From contig NZ_CP076457.1 in assembly GCF_018866325.1 (NCBI RefSeq), positions 2,887,001 to 2,951,000 on the forward strand: 64,000 nucleotides of DNA, in the 5' to 3' direction. Numbering within the stretch: the first letter of the stretch is position 1; every line of letters starts with the position of its first letter. Below, one piece after another: positions 50,535-58,184 of the stretch. The position numbers and the translations under genes were made by a program. Source of the stretch: Streptomyces sp. YPW6 (GTDB lineage Bacteria; Actinomycetota; Actinomycetes; Streptomycetales; Streptomycetaceae). The notes beneath the pieces were generated by a model. It was not told the DNA's origin. It ran no database searches and worked only from the letters and a program-made list of their open reading frames with translations.

Positions 50535-52295
50535 ATGGGTGTGGGCATGGGCACGGGTTTGGGCATGGGCGAGGAGCTCGCCGACGTACTCATCGTGGGA
50601 GCGGGACCCACCGGGCTGGTGCTGGCCTGCGATCTGGCCCGGCGCGGGACCGCCGTACGGATCGTGGACCGGTCCCCCGCGCCGCCGCGCACCTCGCGCG
50701 CCAAGGGTCCCAACGGCCGGTCCCTGGAGATCCTGGACGATCTCGGGGTGGCCGGGGAGGTGCTCGCCGCCGGTTCGGCCCCGCTGCCGATGCTGAAGTA
50801 CCGCGGCCGCCTGCCGGTCGAGGAGACCGATCCATGGGCGGACTCCGCGCCGTCCCCGGACGTCCCCTACGACCGGGGGCGGCTGATCGCCCAGTGGCGG
50901 CTGGAGGAGATCCTGCGCGACCGGCTGGCCGGGTACGGCGTCCGGGTCGAGCTGGGCCGCGAGGTCGTGGGCCTGGCGCAGGCAGCCGACGGGGGGCTCG
51001 TCGACGTGACGTTCGCGGAGGGCCGGGGGGAACGCTCCCGGTATGTCGTCGGGTGCGACGGCGCCCACAGCTCCGTACGGAAGCTGCTCGGGATCGGGTT
51101 CGCGGGGGCCACCGCCGAGGACCAGGTGATGGTCTGCGGCGATGTCGACCTGGCCGAGGACACCCTGGACCGCACCCGCTGGCACCAGTGGTTCGACGAG
51201 GACGGCGCGGTCATGCTCTGCCCGATCCCCGGTACGCGGACGGGCTGGTGGTTCCAGGCGGGGCCGGAGCGGGACGGGCGGGGCCGGCCGCTCGCACCCA
51301 CCGCCGACGGTTTCCGGCGGCTGCTCGCCCGCCACACCGCACTGCCCGGCCGGGCCCTGACGCGGGCGGAGCTGCTGTCGACGTACCGGGTCAACGTGCG
51401 CATGGCGGACCGTTTCCGCGCCGGGCGGGTCTTCCTCGCGGGCGACGCGGCACACGTCCACGCCGTCGCGGGCGGCCTCGGCATGAACACCGGCATCCAG
51501 GACGCGTTCAACCTCGGCTGGAAGCTGGGTCTGGTGCTCGCCGGCCATGCGGGCGCGGAGCTGCTGGACACGTACGAGGAGGAGCGGCTTCCGGTGGCCG
51601 CCCGGACCCTGGACCTCACCTCGGAGCGGCTGCGGGCCACACTGGAGGCCATCCGCCGGCCCGGCGGCGGCCTGGACGCGGCGATCACCCCGGACACGAC
51701 CGGCCTGGGCGTCGGCTACCGCTGGAGCTCCCTGTCCCCGGGCCGCACCGACACCTCGCAGCGGCCGGGGGACGGCTCGGCGAACGTCCGGCAGCCCACG
51801 CACGACTCGGCCGACACCTCTCGGCCCGGAGGCCGGGCGCAGGGTGGTGCAAGGCCCGCACCGCAGCCCGGGGACCGGGCCCCCGACGCCCCGTGCCTGG
51901 ACGCCGCCACCGGGGCCCGCACCCGCCTCCACCGCGTCTTCGCCGGCCCCCGCACCACCGTTCTCGGCTTCGGACCGGGCAGCACGGCGGTCCTGCGCGA
52001 GGTGGCGGCCGCGTACGGCGGCACCGGGGTACGGACCTGCCGCGTGTACGCGTCGCACGAGAGCGGTGCGGCGTCCGGTCCAGGGGCGGCGGTCGTCGAC
52101 GACGGGGGTCACGCGGCCGCCGCGTACGGAACAGGGCCCTCGGGCGATACGGGCACGGGCACCGTCCTCGTCGTCCGCCCCGACCACCACCTGGGCCTGT
52201 CAGCCCCGGCGGACGACGCCCGCTCCGTCCACGCGTATCTGCGCCGGCTCCACGGACCGGAACGGTTCTCCGTCATCGGTGGACGCCGCCCGTAA
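50535..52295 (+). CDS. FAD-dependent aromatic monooxygenase/hydroxylase
   Basis: A class A flavoprotein hydroxylase of 586 residues. The FAD motif VLIVGAGPTGLVLA is at about residues 19-32. The family second motif GCDGAHSSVRKLLG and the C-terminal FAD motif GDAAHVHAVAGGLGMN are present. The start is taken as ATG at 50535, though ATG 50547 or 50565 are possible because the leader is a Met/Gly repeat. Length and order match PheA/TfdB or polyketide-hydroxylase-type enzymes, but the substrate is unknown. A ~75-residue Ser/Gly/Asp-rich linker interrupts the C-terminal domain. No biosynthetic cluster is next to it. Confidence 0.88.
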   Translation: MGVGMGTGLGMGEELADVLIVGAGPTGLVLACDLARRGTAVRIVDRSPAPPRTSRAKGPNGRSLEILDDLGVAGEVLAAGSAPLPMLKYRGRLPVEETDPWADSAPSPDVPYDRGRLIAQWRLEEILRDRLAGYGVRVELGREVVGLAQAADGGLVDVTFAEGRGERSRYVVGCDGAHSSVRKLLGIGFAGATAEDQVMVCGDVDLAEDTLDRTRWHQWFDEDGAVMLCPIPGTRTGWWFQAGPERDGRGRPLAPTADGFRRLLARHTALPGRALTRAELLSTYRVNVRMADRFRAGRVFLAGDAAHVHAVAGGLGMNTGIQDAFNLGWKLGLVLAGHAGAELLDTYEEERLPVAARTLDLTSERLRATLEAIRRPGGGLDAAITPDTTGLGVGYRWSSLSPGRTDTSQRPGDGSANVRQPTHDSADTSRPGGRAQGGARPAPQPGDRAPDAPCLDAATGARTRLHRVFAGPRTTVLGFGPGSTAVLREVAAAYGGTGVRTCRVYASHESGAASGPGAAVVDDGGHAAAAYGTGPSGDTGTGTVLVVRPDHHLGLSAPADDARSVHAYLRRLHGPERFSVIGGRRP

Positions 52296-52314
52296 AGGCT
52301 GATTGAGTGCGCGG

Positions 52315-52893
52315 ATGGGGACTGTCCTGGGGGCCATGAGGAACGTGCGGTGGCACGAGCTGCAGCATGCGTACGGGTCCGCGTCCCAGGTCCCCGGGGT
52401 GCTGTCGCGGATCGCCTGGGGCGACGCGCCGTCCTCGGGCGAGGCGCTGACCGACCTGGAGCGGTGGATCGGCACCCCGCCCGTGTTCGACTCGACAGCG
52501 GCGACGGTGCCGTTCCTCTGGGAGCTGGCGGCGACGGACACGGTCCGGGACCGGGCGGGCGTCCTGGACCTGCTCGCCACGATCCTGGCCGCCGGCAACC
52601 CCCAACACCCGGCGTGGACCCGCGCCGCGCACCAGGCGGTCGCGGAGGGGCGCGGCACGGCCGTCCGGCTGGCCGCCGCCGTACCGGAGGCACGGGAGGC
52701 GGACCGACCGGGCGGCCCGCCCGACACACCCGAGCCCGGGGGCCTCTCCCCGGCACACCCGGCGCAGGCCGCCACGGGCCTCTCCCCGGCACACCCGGCG
52801 CAGGCCCTCGGCGCGGCGGCGACGCGTCTGCTGACCGCGATCGACGGGCACACGTGCCCCGCCTGCCCCGCCCCTCCCCCGGCCCCGGCGTAG
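52315..52893 (+). CDS. Hypothetical protein with HEAT-like helices
   Basis: A 192-residue protein of unknown function. The start is ATG at 52315; an internal ATG at 52336 (MRNVRWHELQHAYG) may be the true one. The ~85-residue core (DLERWIGTPPVFDSTAATVPFLWELA) recalls HEAT-repeat Streptomyces proteins, a weak impression. The tail has a duplicated GLSPAHPAQA unit encoded by a 30-bp direct repeat (52741-52770 and 52777-52806) and ends CPACPAPPPAPA. Its last codon and stop lie in a 33-bp duplicated segment. Confidence 0.6.
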   Translation: MGTVLGAMRNVRWHELQHAYGSASQVPGVLSRIAWGDAPSSGEALTDLERWIGTPPVFDSTAATVPFLWELAATDTVRDRAGVLDLLATILAAGNPQHPAWTRAAHQAVAEGRGTAVRLAAAVPEAREADRPGGPPDTPEPGGLSPAHPAQAATGLSPAHPAQALGAAATRLLTAIDGHTCPACPAPPPAPA

Positions 52894-52953
52894 CCGGAAG
52901 GGTCATCGGGCCGGCTCGGCGCGCAGCCGGAAGGGGCATCAGGTCAGCTCGGC
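52888..52953. repeat. 33-bp tandem duplication at converging gene ends
   Basis: Positions 52888-52920 and 52921-52953 are 28 of 33 identical. The first copy supplies the stop codon of the plus-strand gene. The second supplies the stop and last codons of the minus-strand gene. Confidence 0.75.
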
Positions 52954-53328
52954 CTCGATCCGGTCCATCACGCCCTTCCAGTGCGTACGGCGCTCCTCGC
53001 GCTCCTCGGCGCTCGCGAGGCGCTCCTGGTGGAAGCGCAGCACGGTCCGGTCCTCGGAACTGCCGGGCGCCACGGCCAGCTGGACGATGGAGGTTCCGTG
53101 CGTGAGGCGGACCCGTTCGCCGGGGCGGTAGCTGCGGATCTCGCCCTCGACGCCGCGCGCCGTACGGTACGGAGCGCCCCTCTCGGTGGGCAGCGGGCCG
53201 TCGAGGCCGAGCCAGAGCGCGGCGCCCTCCGGGCCGGCGACGAAGTCCCAGACGGCGGGCAGCGGTCGGCGGATGGTCCGGGAGACGCCGATCTCCCAGC
53301 CTGCGCCCTGTGTGAGTCCGGTCGGCAT
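52939..53328 (-). CDS. SRPBCC-family (AHSA1-like) protein
   Basis: A 129-residue START-like/SRPBCC protein. It starts ATG at 53326-53328. The family pattern is SRTIRRPLPAVWDFVAGPEGAALWLG at the start, GERVRLTH in the middle, and a C-terminal long helix (HWKGVMDRIEAEL). Such domains bind hydrophobic ligands, but no role is known. The gene is followed by a converging hypothetical and preceded at 53421 by a CGNR gene in the same direction. Confidence 0.85.
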   Translation of the reverse strand: MPTGLTQGAGWEIGVSRTIRRPLPAVWDFVAGPEGAALWLGLDGPLPTERGAPYRTARGVEGEIRSYRPGERVRLTHGTSIVQLAVAPGSSEDRTVLRFHQERLASAEEREERRTHWKGVMDRIEAELT

Positions 53329-53420
53329 GGCGGATACCCCTTCGTCTGTCGGTACGTCGGTACGCCCGTCCCCAAGAGTCGGTCGATGCGGGTCGGTCGA
53401 TACGGGTCAGTCGATACGGG

Positions 53421-54068
53421 TCAGTCGACGGTGTCCGCGTCGGAGCCGGTGAGCCGGGCGCGGTGGGCGCGGACCTTGTGCCGGTTGCCGCAGCGCTCCA
53501 TCGAGCACCAGCGGCGCCTGCCGGGGCGGGAGGTGTCCACGAACAGCAGGCGGCAGTCGTGCGCGCCGCAGGTGCGGATGCGAGGGGCGTACGCCCCGGT
53601 GAACAGGTCGATCGCATCACGGGCGACGGTGGACAGCAGCCCGGTCCCGGTGCCGCCCGGCGTCCAGGACCGCTCGCCGCCCACCGTCAGCCGGGATGTC
53701 AGCGAGGGACGGGCCGCCGCGTCGTTGAGGGTGGCGAGGTCGTCCGGGGCCGGAGGCTCTTCCCGCACCCGGCTTTCCGTAATCCGCCAGAGCGCGTCGC
53801 GCAGCGCCCGCGCGTCCGCCACCTCCGCCGCGCTCACGACGAGCCCCTCGCCGCCGGCTGATCCGGCGGCGAGCCCGCCCGGCAGCCGGCTCTCCTCCGC
53901 CCAGCGCACCAGGTCGGCCGGCTCGTGCAGCACCTCGAAGTACGACAACGGGCCGGGCCCGCCGGTCGGCAGCAGCTCCAGACACAGCGCACCCGGATCG
54001 AACCGGAACGAACTGCCGTCCGGATGCCGCAACACCAGCCCCGGCGCGTTGGTTGCCTTCCCATTCAT
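53421..54068 (-). CDS. CGNR zinc-finger / ABATE-domain regulator
   Basis: A 215-residue protein with an N-terminal ABATE domain (about 1-150) and a C-terminal CGNR zinc finger (CGAHDC, then RRRWCSMERCGNRHKVRAHR). The finger is a likely DNA-binding module in Actinobacteria. The start is ATG at 54066-54068. The TATACT hexamer ends 6 bases before it, with no ribosome-binding site, so the mRNA is likely leaderless. An alternative ATG at 54090-54092 would overlap the divergent start codon. It diverges from a VOC gene with only 22 bases between starts. Confidence 0.85.
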   Translation of the reverse strand: MNGKATNAPGLVLRHPDGSSFRFDPGALCLELLPTGGPGPLSYFEVLHEPADLVRWAEESRLPGGLAAGSAGGEGLVVSAAEVADARALRDALWRITESRVREEPPAPDDLATLNDAAARPSLTSRLTVGGERSWTPGGTGTGLLSTVARDAIDLFTGAYAPRIRTCGAHDCRLLFVDTSRPGRRRWCSMERCGNRHKVRAHRARLTGSDADTVD

Positions 54069-54090
54069 GTAACCAGTATAAACGGTTTCC

Positions 54091-54558
54091 ATGACGGAGA
54101 CACCGACACAGCCGCTGTCCTGGAAGCTCGTGATCGACAGCACCGACCCGCACGCACAGGCCGGATTCTGGGCACAGGCCCTGGGTTACGTCGTCGAGGA
54201 CAACAGCCCGCTGGTCGAGCGGCTGCTCGCGGCCGGAGCCGTACCCGAGGCCATCACCACCCACGCCCACGGCCGCCGCGCCTGGCTCGACCTGGCCGCG
54301 GCCCGGCACCCGGACGACCCGTACGACGAGGTCAGCGGTACGGGCCAGGGGCGGCGGCTGCTGTTCCAGCGGGTGCCGGAGCCGAAGACGGTGAAGAACC
54401 GCCTCCACATCGACGTGCACTCCGCCCCCGGACAGCGCGACGCGGAGGCGGAACGGCTGAGGGCGCTGGGCGCGCGGGTGCTGCGCACGGTCGACGAGCA
54501 GGGCGGGAGCTGGATCGTCATGGCGGACCCGGAGGACAACGAGTTCTGCGTCAGCTGA
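54091..54558 (+). CDS. VOC superfamily (glyoxalase-like) protein
   Basis: A 155-residue vicinal-oxygen-chelate fold protein: WKLVIDSTDPHAQAGFWAQALGY at the start, HIDVHSAPGQRDAEAERL in the middle, then WIVMADPEDNEFCVS at the end. Possible metal ligands are His in LHIDVH and Glu near the end. There is no ribosome-binding site, and TATAAA lies 8 bases before the ATG (54077-54082), suggesting a leaderless transcript. It may be under control of the divergent CGNR regulator. Substrate unknown. Confidence 0.85.
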   Translation: MTETPTQPLSWKLVIDSTDPHAQAGFWAQALGYVVEDNSPLVERLLAAGAVPEAITTHAHGRRAWLDLAAARHPDDPYDEVSGTGQGRRLLFQRVPEPKTVKNRLHIDVHSAPGQRDAEAERLRALGARVLRTVDEQGGSWIVMADPEDNEFCVS

Positions 54559-54601
54559 CCGGTCGCGGGCGGCGAGGCCTCGCCGCCCGAGGGAGGCCAC
54601 C

Positions 54602-54770
54602 CGCCCCCGGCACGGCACCCCGGCACCCCGGCACCCCGGGCCGACAGGTCAGGCGCCCCGGCCCGGCACCCCCGCCCCCGGCCGACAGGCAGACACCCCC
54701 GCCCGCCCGACCAGACCCCCGCCCGACCGCCCGACCGCCCGACCGCCCAGCCGCCCAGCCGCCCTGTCGG
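54602..54770. repeat. GC-rich microrepeat spacer
   Basis: The region between the VOC gene and the NAD(P)H-binding gene holds runs of GGCACCCC (about 54609-54640) and CCGACCGCC-type units (54719-54770). No gene or hairpin of note is seen. Confidence 0.5.
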
Positions 54771-54782
54771 CCGGGCCGGCTA

Positions 54783-55601
54783 TCACCCGCCGGCGCCCGG
54801 GCGCAGCGCCGCGGCGGTTTCCGCCGCCACGGTGAGCGGATCGGTGAGCGGCCGGCCGAGCAGCCGGGCGAGGTCGGGGCCGGTGCCCCCGAGGAAGCCG
54901 TGCCGTACGCCCGTGGCGATGGAGGCGACCATCGGCGGCTGGAAGGGAAGCAGGGCGGGGTCGGACAGCAGGCGGGCGCGGTACACGTCGAGCCCGATCG
55001 TGCGATGGGGGACGGCAAGTCGCCCGGCGACGTCGTCGGCGGCGATCGGCTCGCCCACCAGCTCGTACGTCCGGCCGGTGTGCGCGCCCGGCCGTTCGGC
55101 GACGACCGCCGCGGCGGCGGCCAGGTCCGCCCGTGGCACCGCGGCGAGGCGGCCGTCGCCGAACGCCGACTCCAGACCGTCCGGTGTCCAGCCCAGCAGG
55201 GCGCCGAACAGCTCGGCGTACAGCCCGTTGCGCAGGATCGTCCACGCGAGGCCGCTCTCCCGGACCATCCGCTCGGTGGCCCGGTGCGCGAGCGCGAACC
55301 CGAGGTGGTCCCCGGCCCCGGTCAGGCTCGTGTACACCACGTGACCCACGCCGTCGCGGTGCGCGGCGTCGAGGACGGCCCGGTGGCGCGCGACGACCCG
55401 GTCGTCCTCCGCGTACCCCGCGGAGACGAGGACCAGGGTCGAGACACCGGAGAGGTCCAGGCTCGCGGGGTCGTCGAAGTCGAGGCGGCGCTGCCCTCCG
55501 GAGGGAGTCCGGCTGCCGCCCGTGGCGGGCGCACGGCGTGCGGCCAGCTCCGCGAGGACGAGGGACGCCAGCTGCCCCTGAGCTCCGGTCACCATGATCA
55601 T
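54783..55601 (-). CDS. NAD(P)H-binding oxidoreductase (NmrA/QOR2-like) 2
   Basis: A 272-residue NmrA-like Rossmann protein. I chose ATG at 55599-55601 (MIMVTGAQGQLASLVLAEL), since AGGAG lies upstream; longer in-frame ATG at 55629-55631 is possible. The dinucleotide motif is VTGAQGQLAS. The family segments YTSLTGAGDHLGFA, SGLAWTILRNGLYAE and YELVGE match the QOR2-type protein at 48346. It diverges from a second HxlR gene, repeating the same regulator/enzyme architecture. Confidence 0.85.
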   Translation of the reverse strand: MIMVTGAQGQLASLVLAELAARRAPATGGSRTPSGGQRRLDFDDPASLDLSGVSTLVLVSAGYAEDDRVVARHRAVLDAAHRDGVGHVVYTSLTGAGDHLGFALAHRATERMVRESGLAWTILRNGLYAELFGALLGWTPDGLESAFGDGRLAAVPRADLAAAAAVVAERPGAHTGRTYELVGEPIAADDVAGRLAVPHRTIGLDVYRARLLSDPALLPFQPPMVASIATGVRHGFLGGTGPDLARLLGRPLTDPLTVAAETAAALRPGAGG

Positions 55602-55688
55602 GACGGTCTTGTCTCCTGTCGTGGTTCTCATCAGTAACTACAGTGAGATCCTGGACCCGCTACGACCGCCGCACCAGGAGGCAGTTTC

Positions 55689-56111
55689 GTGTCAGTGAGG
55701 CACACCGAGGTAACCGCCGAGCCCGCCCCACTCGCCCCCTGCGGCCTGCCGGAACACCCCGCATGCGGAATCCGCGACGTCCTCGACCGGGTCGGGGACA
55801 AGTGGTCCGTCCTGGTCATCGTCGAACTCGCCGGCGGACCGAGGCGCTTCAGGCAGCTCCAGCGCGCCGTCGACGGGATCTCACAGCGGATGCTGACGCT
55901 CACGGTGCGCAGGCTGGAACGGGACGGCCTGGTGGCACGCACCGTGTACCCGACCGTGCCCGCCCAGGTCGACTACCGCCTCACCGACACGGGCGCGAGC
56001 CTCACCCATCTCGTCAAGGCGCTCGCCGACTGGTCGCTGGAGCACCGGGACACCATCGCCCTCGCCCGCCGGGCGTACGACGACGAGCACCCCGGCAACG
56101 AGATCCGCTGA
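55689..56111 (+). CDS. HxlR-family transcriptional regulator 2
   Basis: A 140-residue winged-helix HxlR protein. The start is GTG at 55689, with AGGAGG 8 bases upstream. The HxlR domain (about 20-115) contains CGIRDVLDRVGDKWSVLVI, RFRQLQRAVDGISQRMLTLTVRRLERDG and VDYRLTDTG. The Cys at the domain start matches the redox-sensing position of some HxlR proteins. It diverges from the NAD(P)H-binding gene at 54783-55601 (87 bases apart) and likely controls it. Confidence 0.9.
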   Translation: MSVRHTEVTAEPAPLAPCGLPEHPACGIRDVLDRVGDKWSVLVIVELAGGPRRFRQLQRAVDGISQRMLTLTVRRLERDGLVARTVYPTVPAQVDYRLTDTGASLTHLVKALADWSLEHRDTIALARRAYDDEHPGNEIR

Positions 56112-56153
56112 CCGCGCGCCCGCGCCTCGGCCGCCGGGCACACCGCCCCCACC

Positions 56154-56606
56154 TCAGCAAAGCCCGCCGACGCCGCCCTCGCCTCCGCCGCCCTCCCGGT
56201 CGCGCCGCACCTCCTCCCGGACACGCTCCGCCATCAGGTCGGCGAGCGGGTCCGTCACGTCCCAGGAGTGCGCGGCCGGGTGCCGGTCGTACAGCACACA
56301 GGCGTCGCCGTCCTTGACGGACAGCCGGTGGATGACGGCCGGGCACGGGAGCAGCTCGGCGAAGCGGAACGTCCGGCGTCCGTCGCCGTCGGTCCAGAAC
56401 ATCCACAGGTCGCGCCCACCGGAAGCCGACACCGACGGGAGCTGGGCCGCGTGCTCGGCCCCCTCCTCGTGCTCGCCCAGCTCGCACAGCAGGAACGCGT
56501 CCAGTTCAGGGGCTTCCGGCGCCTCGCCGGGCTCGTCCTCCAGACCCATGAGCGCGACCCGCGCGCCCATCTCGGGGAGTTCGGTGAAGGCGGTGCACTG
56601 CAGCAT
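56154..56606 (-). CDS. Hypothetical protein
   Basis: A 150-residue protein with no recognised domain. The chosen start is ATG at 56604-56606 because AAGGA lies 8 bases upstream; an ATG three codons earlier is possible. It is acidic in the first half (MGLEDEPGEAPEAPELDAFLLCELGEHEEGAE) and has a WMFWTDGDGRRTFRFAELLP segment reminiscent of small Streptomyces proteins of unknown function. It ends in a Gly-rich tail. Its upstream neighbour in the same direction is another small gene. No function is proposed. Confidence 0.65.
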   Translation of the reverse strand: MLQCTAFTELPEMGARVALMGLEDEPGEAPEAPELDAFLLCELGEHEEGAEHAAQLPSVSASGGRDLWMFWTDGDGRRTFRFAELLPCPAVIHRLSVKDGDACVLYDRHPAAHSWDVTDPLADLMAERVREEVRRDREGGGGEGGVGGLC

Positions 56607-56648
56607 GGCTCTCATCCTTGCCGGTGAGGGTGGGGGCACGGTGGTCGT

Positions 56649-56909
56649 TCACAGAACCTCGCCCCGACTGCGGGCGTTGAGCCGGGCGGTCCTGGCCCGG
56701 AGTTGCTCCATGAGGAGCGCGGGCCGGACCCGGTGCGGCTCGGCCTCCCACTCGGCCCCGCCACCGACGGGCCGGAGCGACCAGTAGGGGCCGGCAACCC
56801 CGCGGAACTCGCCCACGCGGTCACCGCGGCCGGTGTCCACCATGAGCGCGCCGAGGGCCGGCGGGCCGGGAGGGTCCTGCGCATTCGGGCAGACGTTCTC
56901 GCCGTACAC
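56649..56909 (-). CDS. Small hypothetical protein of the XRE/DUF397 locus
   Basis: An 86-residue protein starting GTG at 56907-56909, with AGAGGAG 7 bases upstream. It begins MYGENVCPNAQDPPGPPA and has no known motif except a central YWSLRPVGGGAEWEAEP stretch. Small genes of this type are often divergent to WhiJ-like regulators in Streptomyces. It diverges from the XRE regulator at 57017 with a 107-base gap. Confidence 0.65.
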   Translation of the reverse strand: MYGENVCPNAQDPPGPPALGALMVDTGRGDRVGEFRGVAGPYWSLRPVGGGAEWEAEPHRVRPALLMEQLRARTARLNARSRGEVL

Positions 56910-57016
56910 CTATCGCTCCTCTCTGTAGCCGAACGACTACCGGGGCGATTCAGCGTGACCTACCGTGAGGAGCCATTCAACTTGCCTGTTCGGCACGGAA
57001 GATCGGGGCGGGGTCC

Positions 57017-57853
57017 GTGAACGTCAAGGAACTGAACCCGGAAAGCTCGGCGCAAGCGGCCTACGGTGCACGTCTGCGCGACTTACGGGAGAAGCGCGGC
57101 TGGACGCAGGAGGGGCTGGGAGACCGCAACGGCTACTCCAGCACGCACATCTCCTCCGTGGAAACCGGTCGCAAACTCGCGACCTTGCGCTTTTCGCGCA
57201 GTACGGACCGGGCCCTGGGGCTCACCGGCACCGAGGCGTCGTTCGAGCGCGAGCTGGGCCAGATCAAGCACGGCAGCCTGCTGGAGGGATTCCCGGAGTT
57301 CCTCGGCTACGAGCGCCGGGCGGCGGAGATCCGGCTGTACGAGGTCGGCGTCATCCCGGGCCTGCTCCAGACGCCGGAGTACGCGACGGTCTTGGCCGAC
57401 AGCGTCGTCAGGCGGCAAGTGATCAGCGCGGACCAGGCACAGGAGCGCGTCGCCCTGGTCGCGGAACGCCAGGCAGCCCTGGTCCGGGAAAAGCCTCCGC
57501 TGGTCTTCGCGCTGCTGGACGAGAGCTGTCTGCTCCGGCCGGTCGGCGGCCCGGAGGTCATGCGGGCCCAGATGGACCGGCTCATCGAGTTCGCCGAGCA
57601 GCCCAACACGGTGATCCAGGTGGTGCCGTTCTCCATGGGAGAGCACCGCCCGTTCAGCCTGCCGCTCTACATCCTGACCATGCCCGACCGCTCGCTCATG
57701 TCGTACGCCGAGTCCGCCCAGCAGGGCTATCTGGAGCGGGAAAGTGGCTCGGTGGTGCAGCATCTGACGGCCTACCATCAGATGCAGGCGCTCGCTCCCT
57801 CCCAGGCCGCGTCCGTCGACATGTTCAGGCAGTTGCGAAAGGGCTTCCAGTGA
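57017..57853 (+). CDS. XRE-family regulator with DUF5753 (WhiJ-like)
   Basis: A 278-residue regulator. The start is GTG at 57017. The helix-turn-helix (about residues 17-70) contains LREKRGWTQEGLGDRNGYSSTHISSVETGRK. The C-terminal ~170 residues are the DUF5753 module (EAEIRLYEVGVIPGLLQTPEYA on). Leu23 is encoded by TTA at 57083-57085, the rare codon read by the developmental tRNA bldA. It overlaps the DUF397 gene by four bases. This pairing is the WhiJ/AbaA-OrfA type regulatory module of Streptomyces development. Confidence 0.92.
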   Translation: MNVKELNPESSAQAAYGARLRDLREKRGWTQEGLGDRNGYSSTHISSVETGRKLATLRFSRSTDRALGLTGTEASFERELGQIKHGSLLEGFPEFLGYERRAAEIRLYEVGVIPGLLQTPEYATVLADSVVRRQVISADQAQERVALVAERQAALVREKPPLVFALLDESCLLRPVGGPEVMRAQMDRLIEFAEQPNTVIQVVPFSMGEHRPFSLPLYILTMPDRSLMSYAESAQQGYLERESGSVVQHLTAYHQMQALAPSQAASVDMFRQLRKGFQ

Positions 57854-58059
57854 CAACCGAGACCCCCCGTTGGTTCACGTCCTCCTACAGCGAAAACGGC
57901 GGCGCGTGCGTCGAGGTCGCCACCAACCTCGCCGCCCCGCACGGCATCGTCCCCGTACGCGACTCCAAGAACGTGACCGGCCCGGCCCTCACCGTCCCCG
58001 CCGCAGCGTTCAGCGCCTTCGTCGCCGGTGTCCGGGCGGGAGACCTCGGCGCCGCCTGA
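57850..58059 (+). CDS. DUF397 domain protein
   Basis: A 69-residue protein, starting GTG at 57850 and overlapping the XRE stop (GTGA). It matches DUF397: WFTSSYSENGGACVEVA and VRDSKNVTGPALTVPAAAFSAFV. DUF397 proteins accompany WhiJ-like regulators and are thought to act with them as partners, an inference from their conserved pairing. It ends before a hairpin terminator. Confidence 0.92.
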   Translation: MTTETPRWFTSSYSENGGACVEVATNLAAPHGIVPVRDSKNVTGPALTVPAAAFSAFVAGVRAGDLGAA

Positions 58060-58082
58060 ACAGCGCGAACCGGCAGAGCCAC

Positions 58083-58114
58083 CGAGCCCCACCGTGCGGA
58101 CACGGTGGGGCTCG
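58083..58114 (+). terminator. Terminator after the XRE/DUF397 operon
   Basis: A perfect 14-bp stem (58083-58096 with 58101-58114) has a CGGA loop. It lies 24 bases beyond the DUF397 stop codon. Confidence 0.8.
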
Positions 58115-58184
58115 TTCGTCGTCGATGAGCACGGTGCGACCCTCGCGGGCAAGTGGCCGTTCGGCGGCTTCTAGGCTGGGGGCC

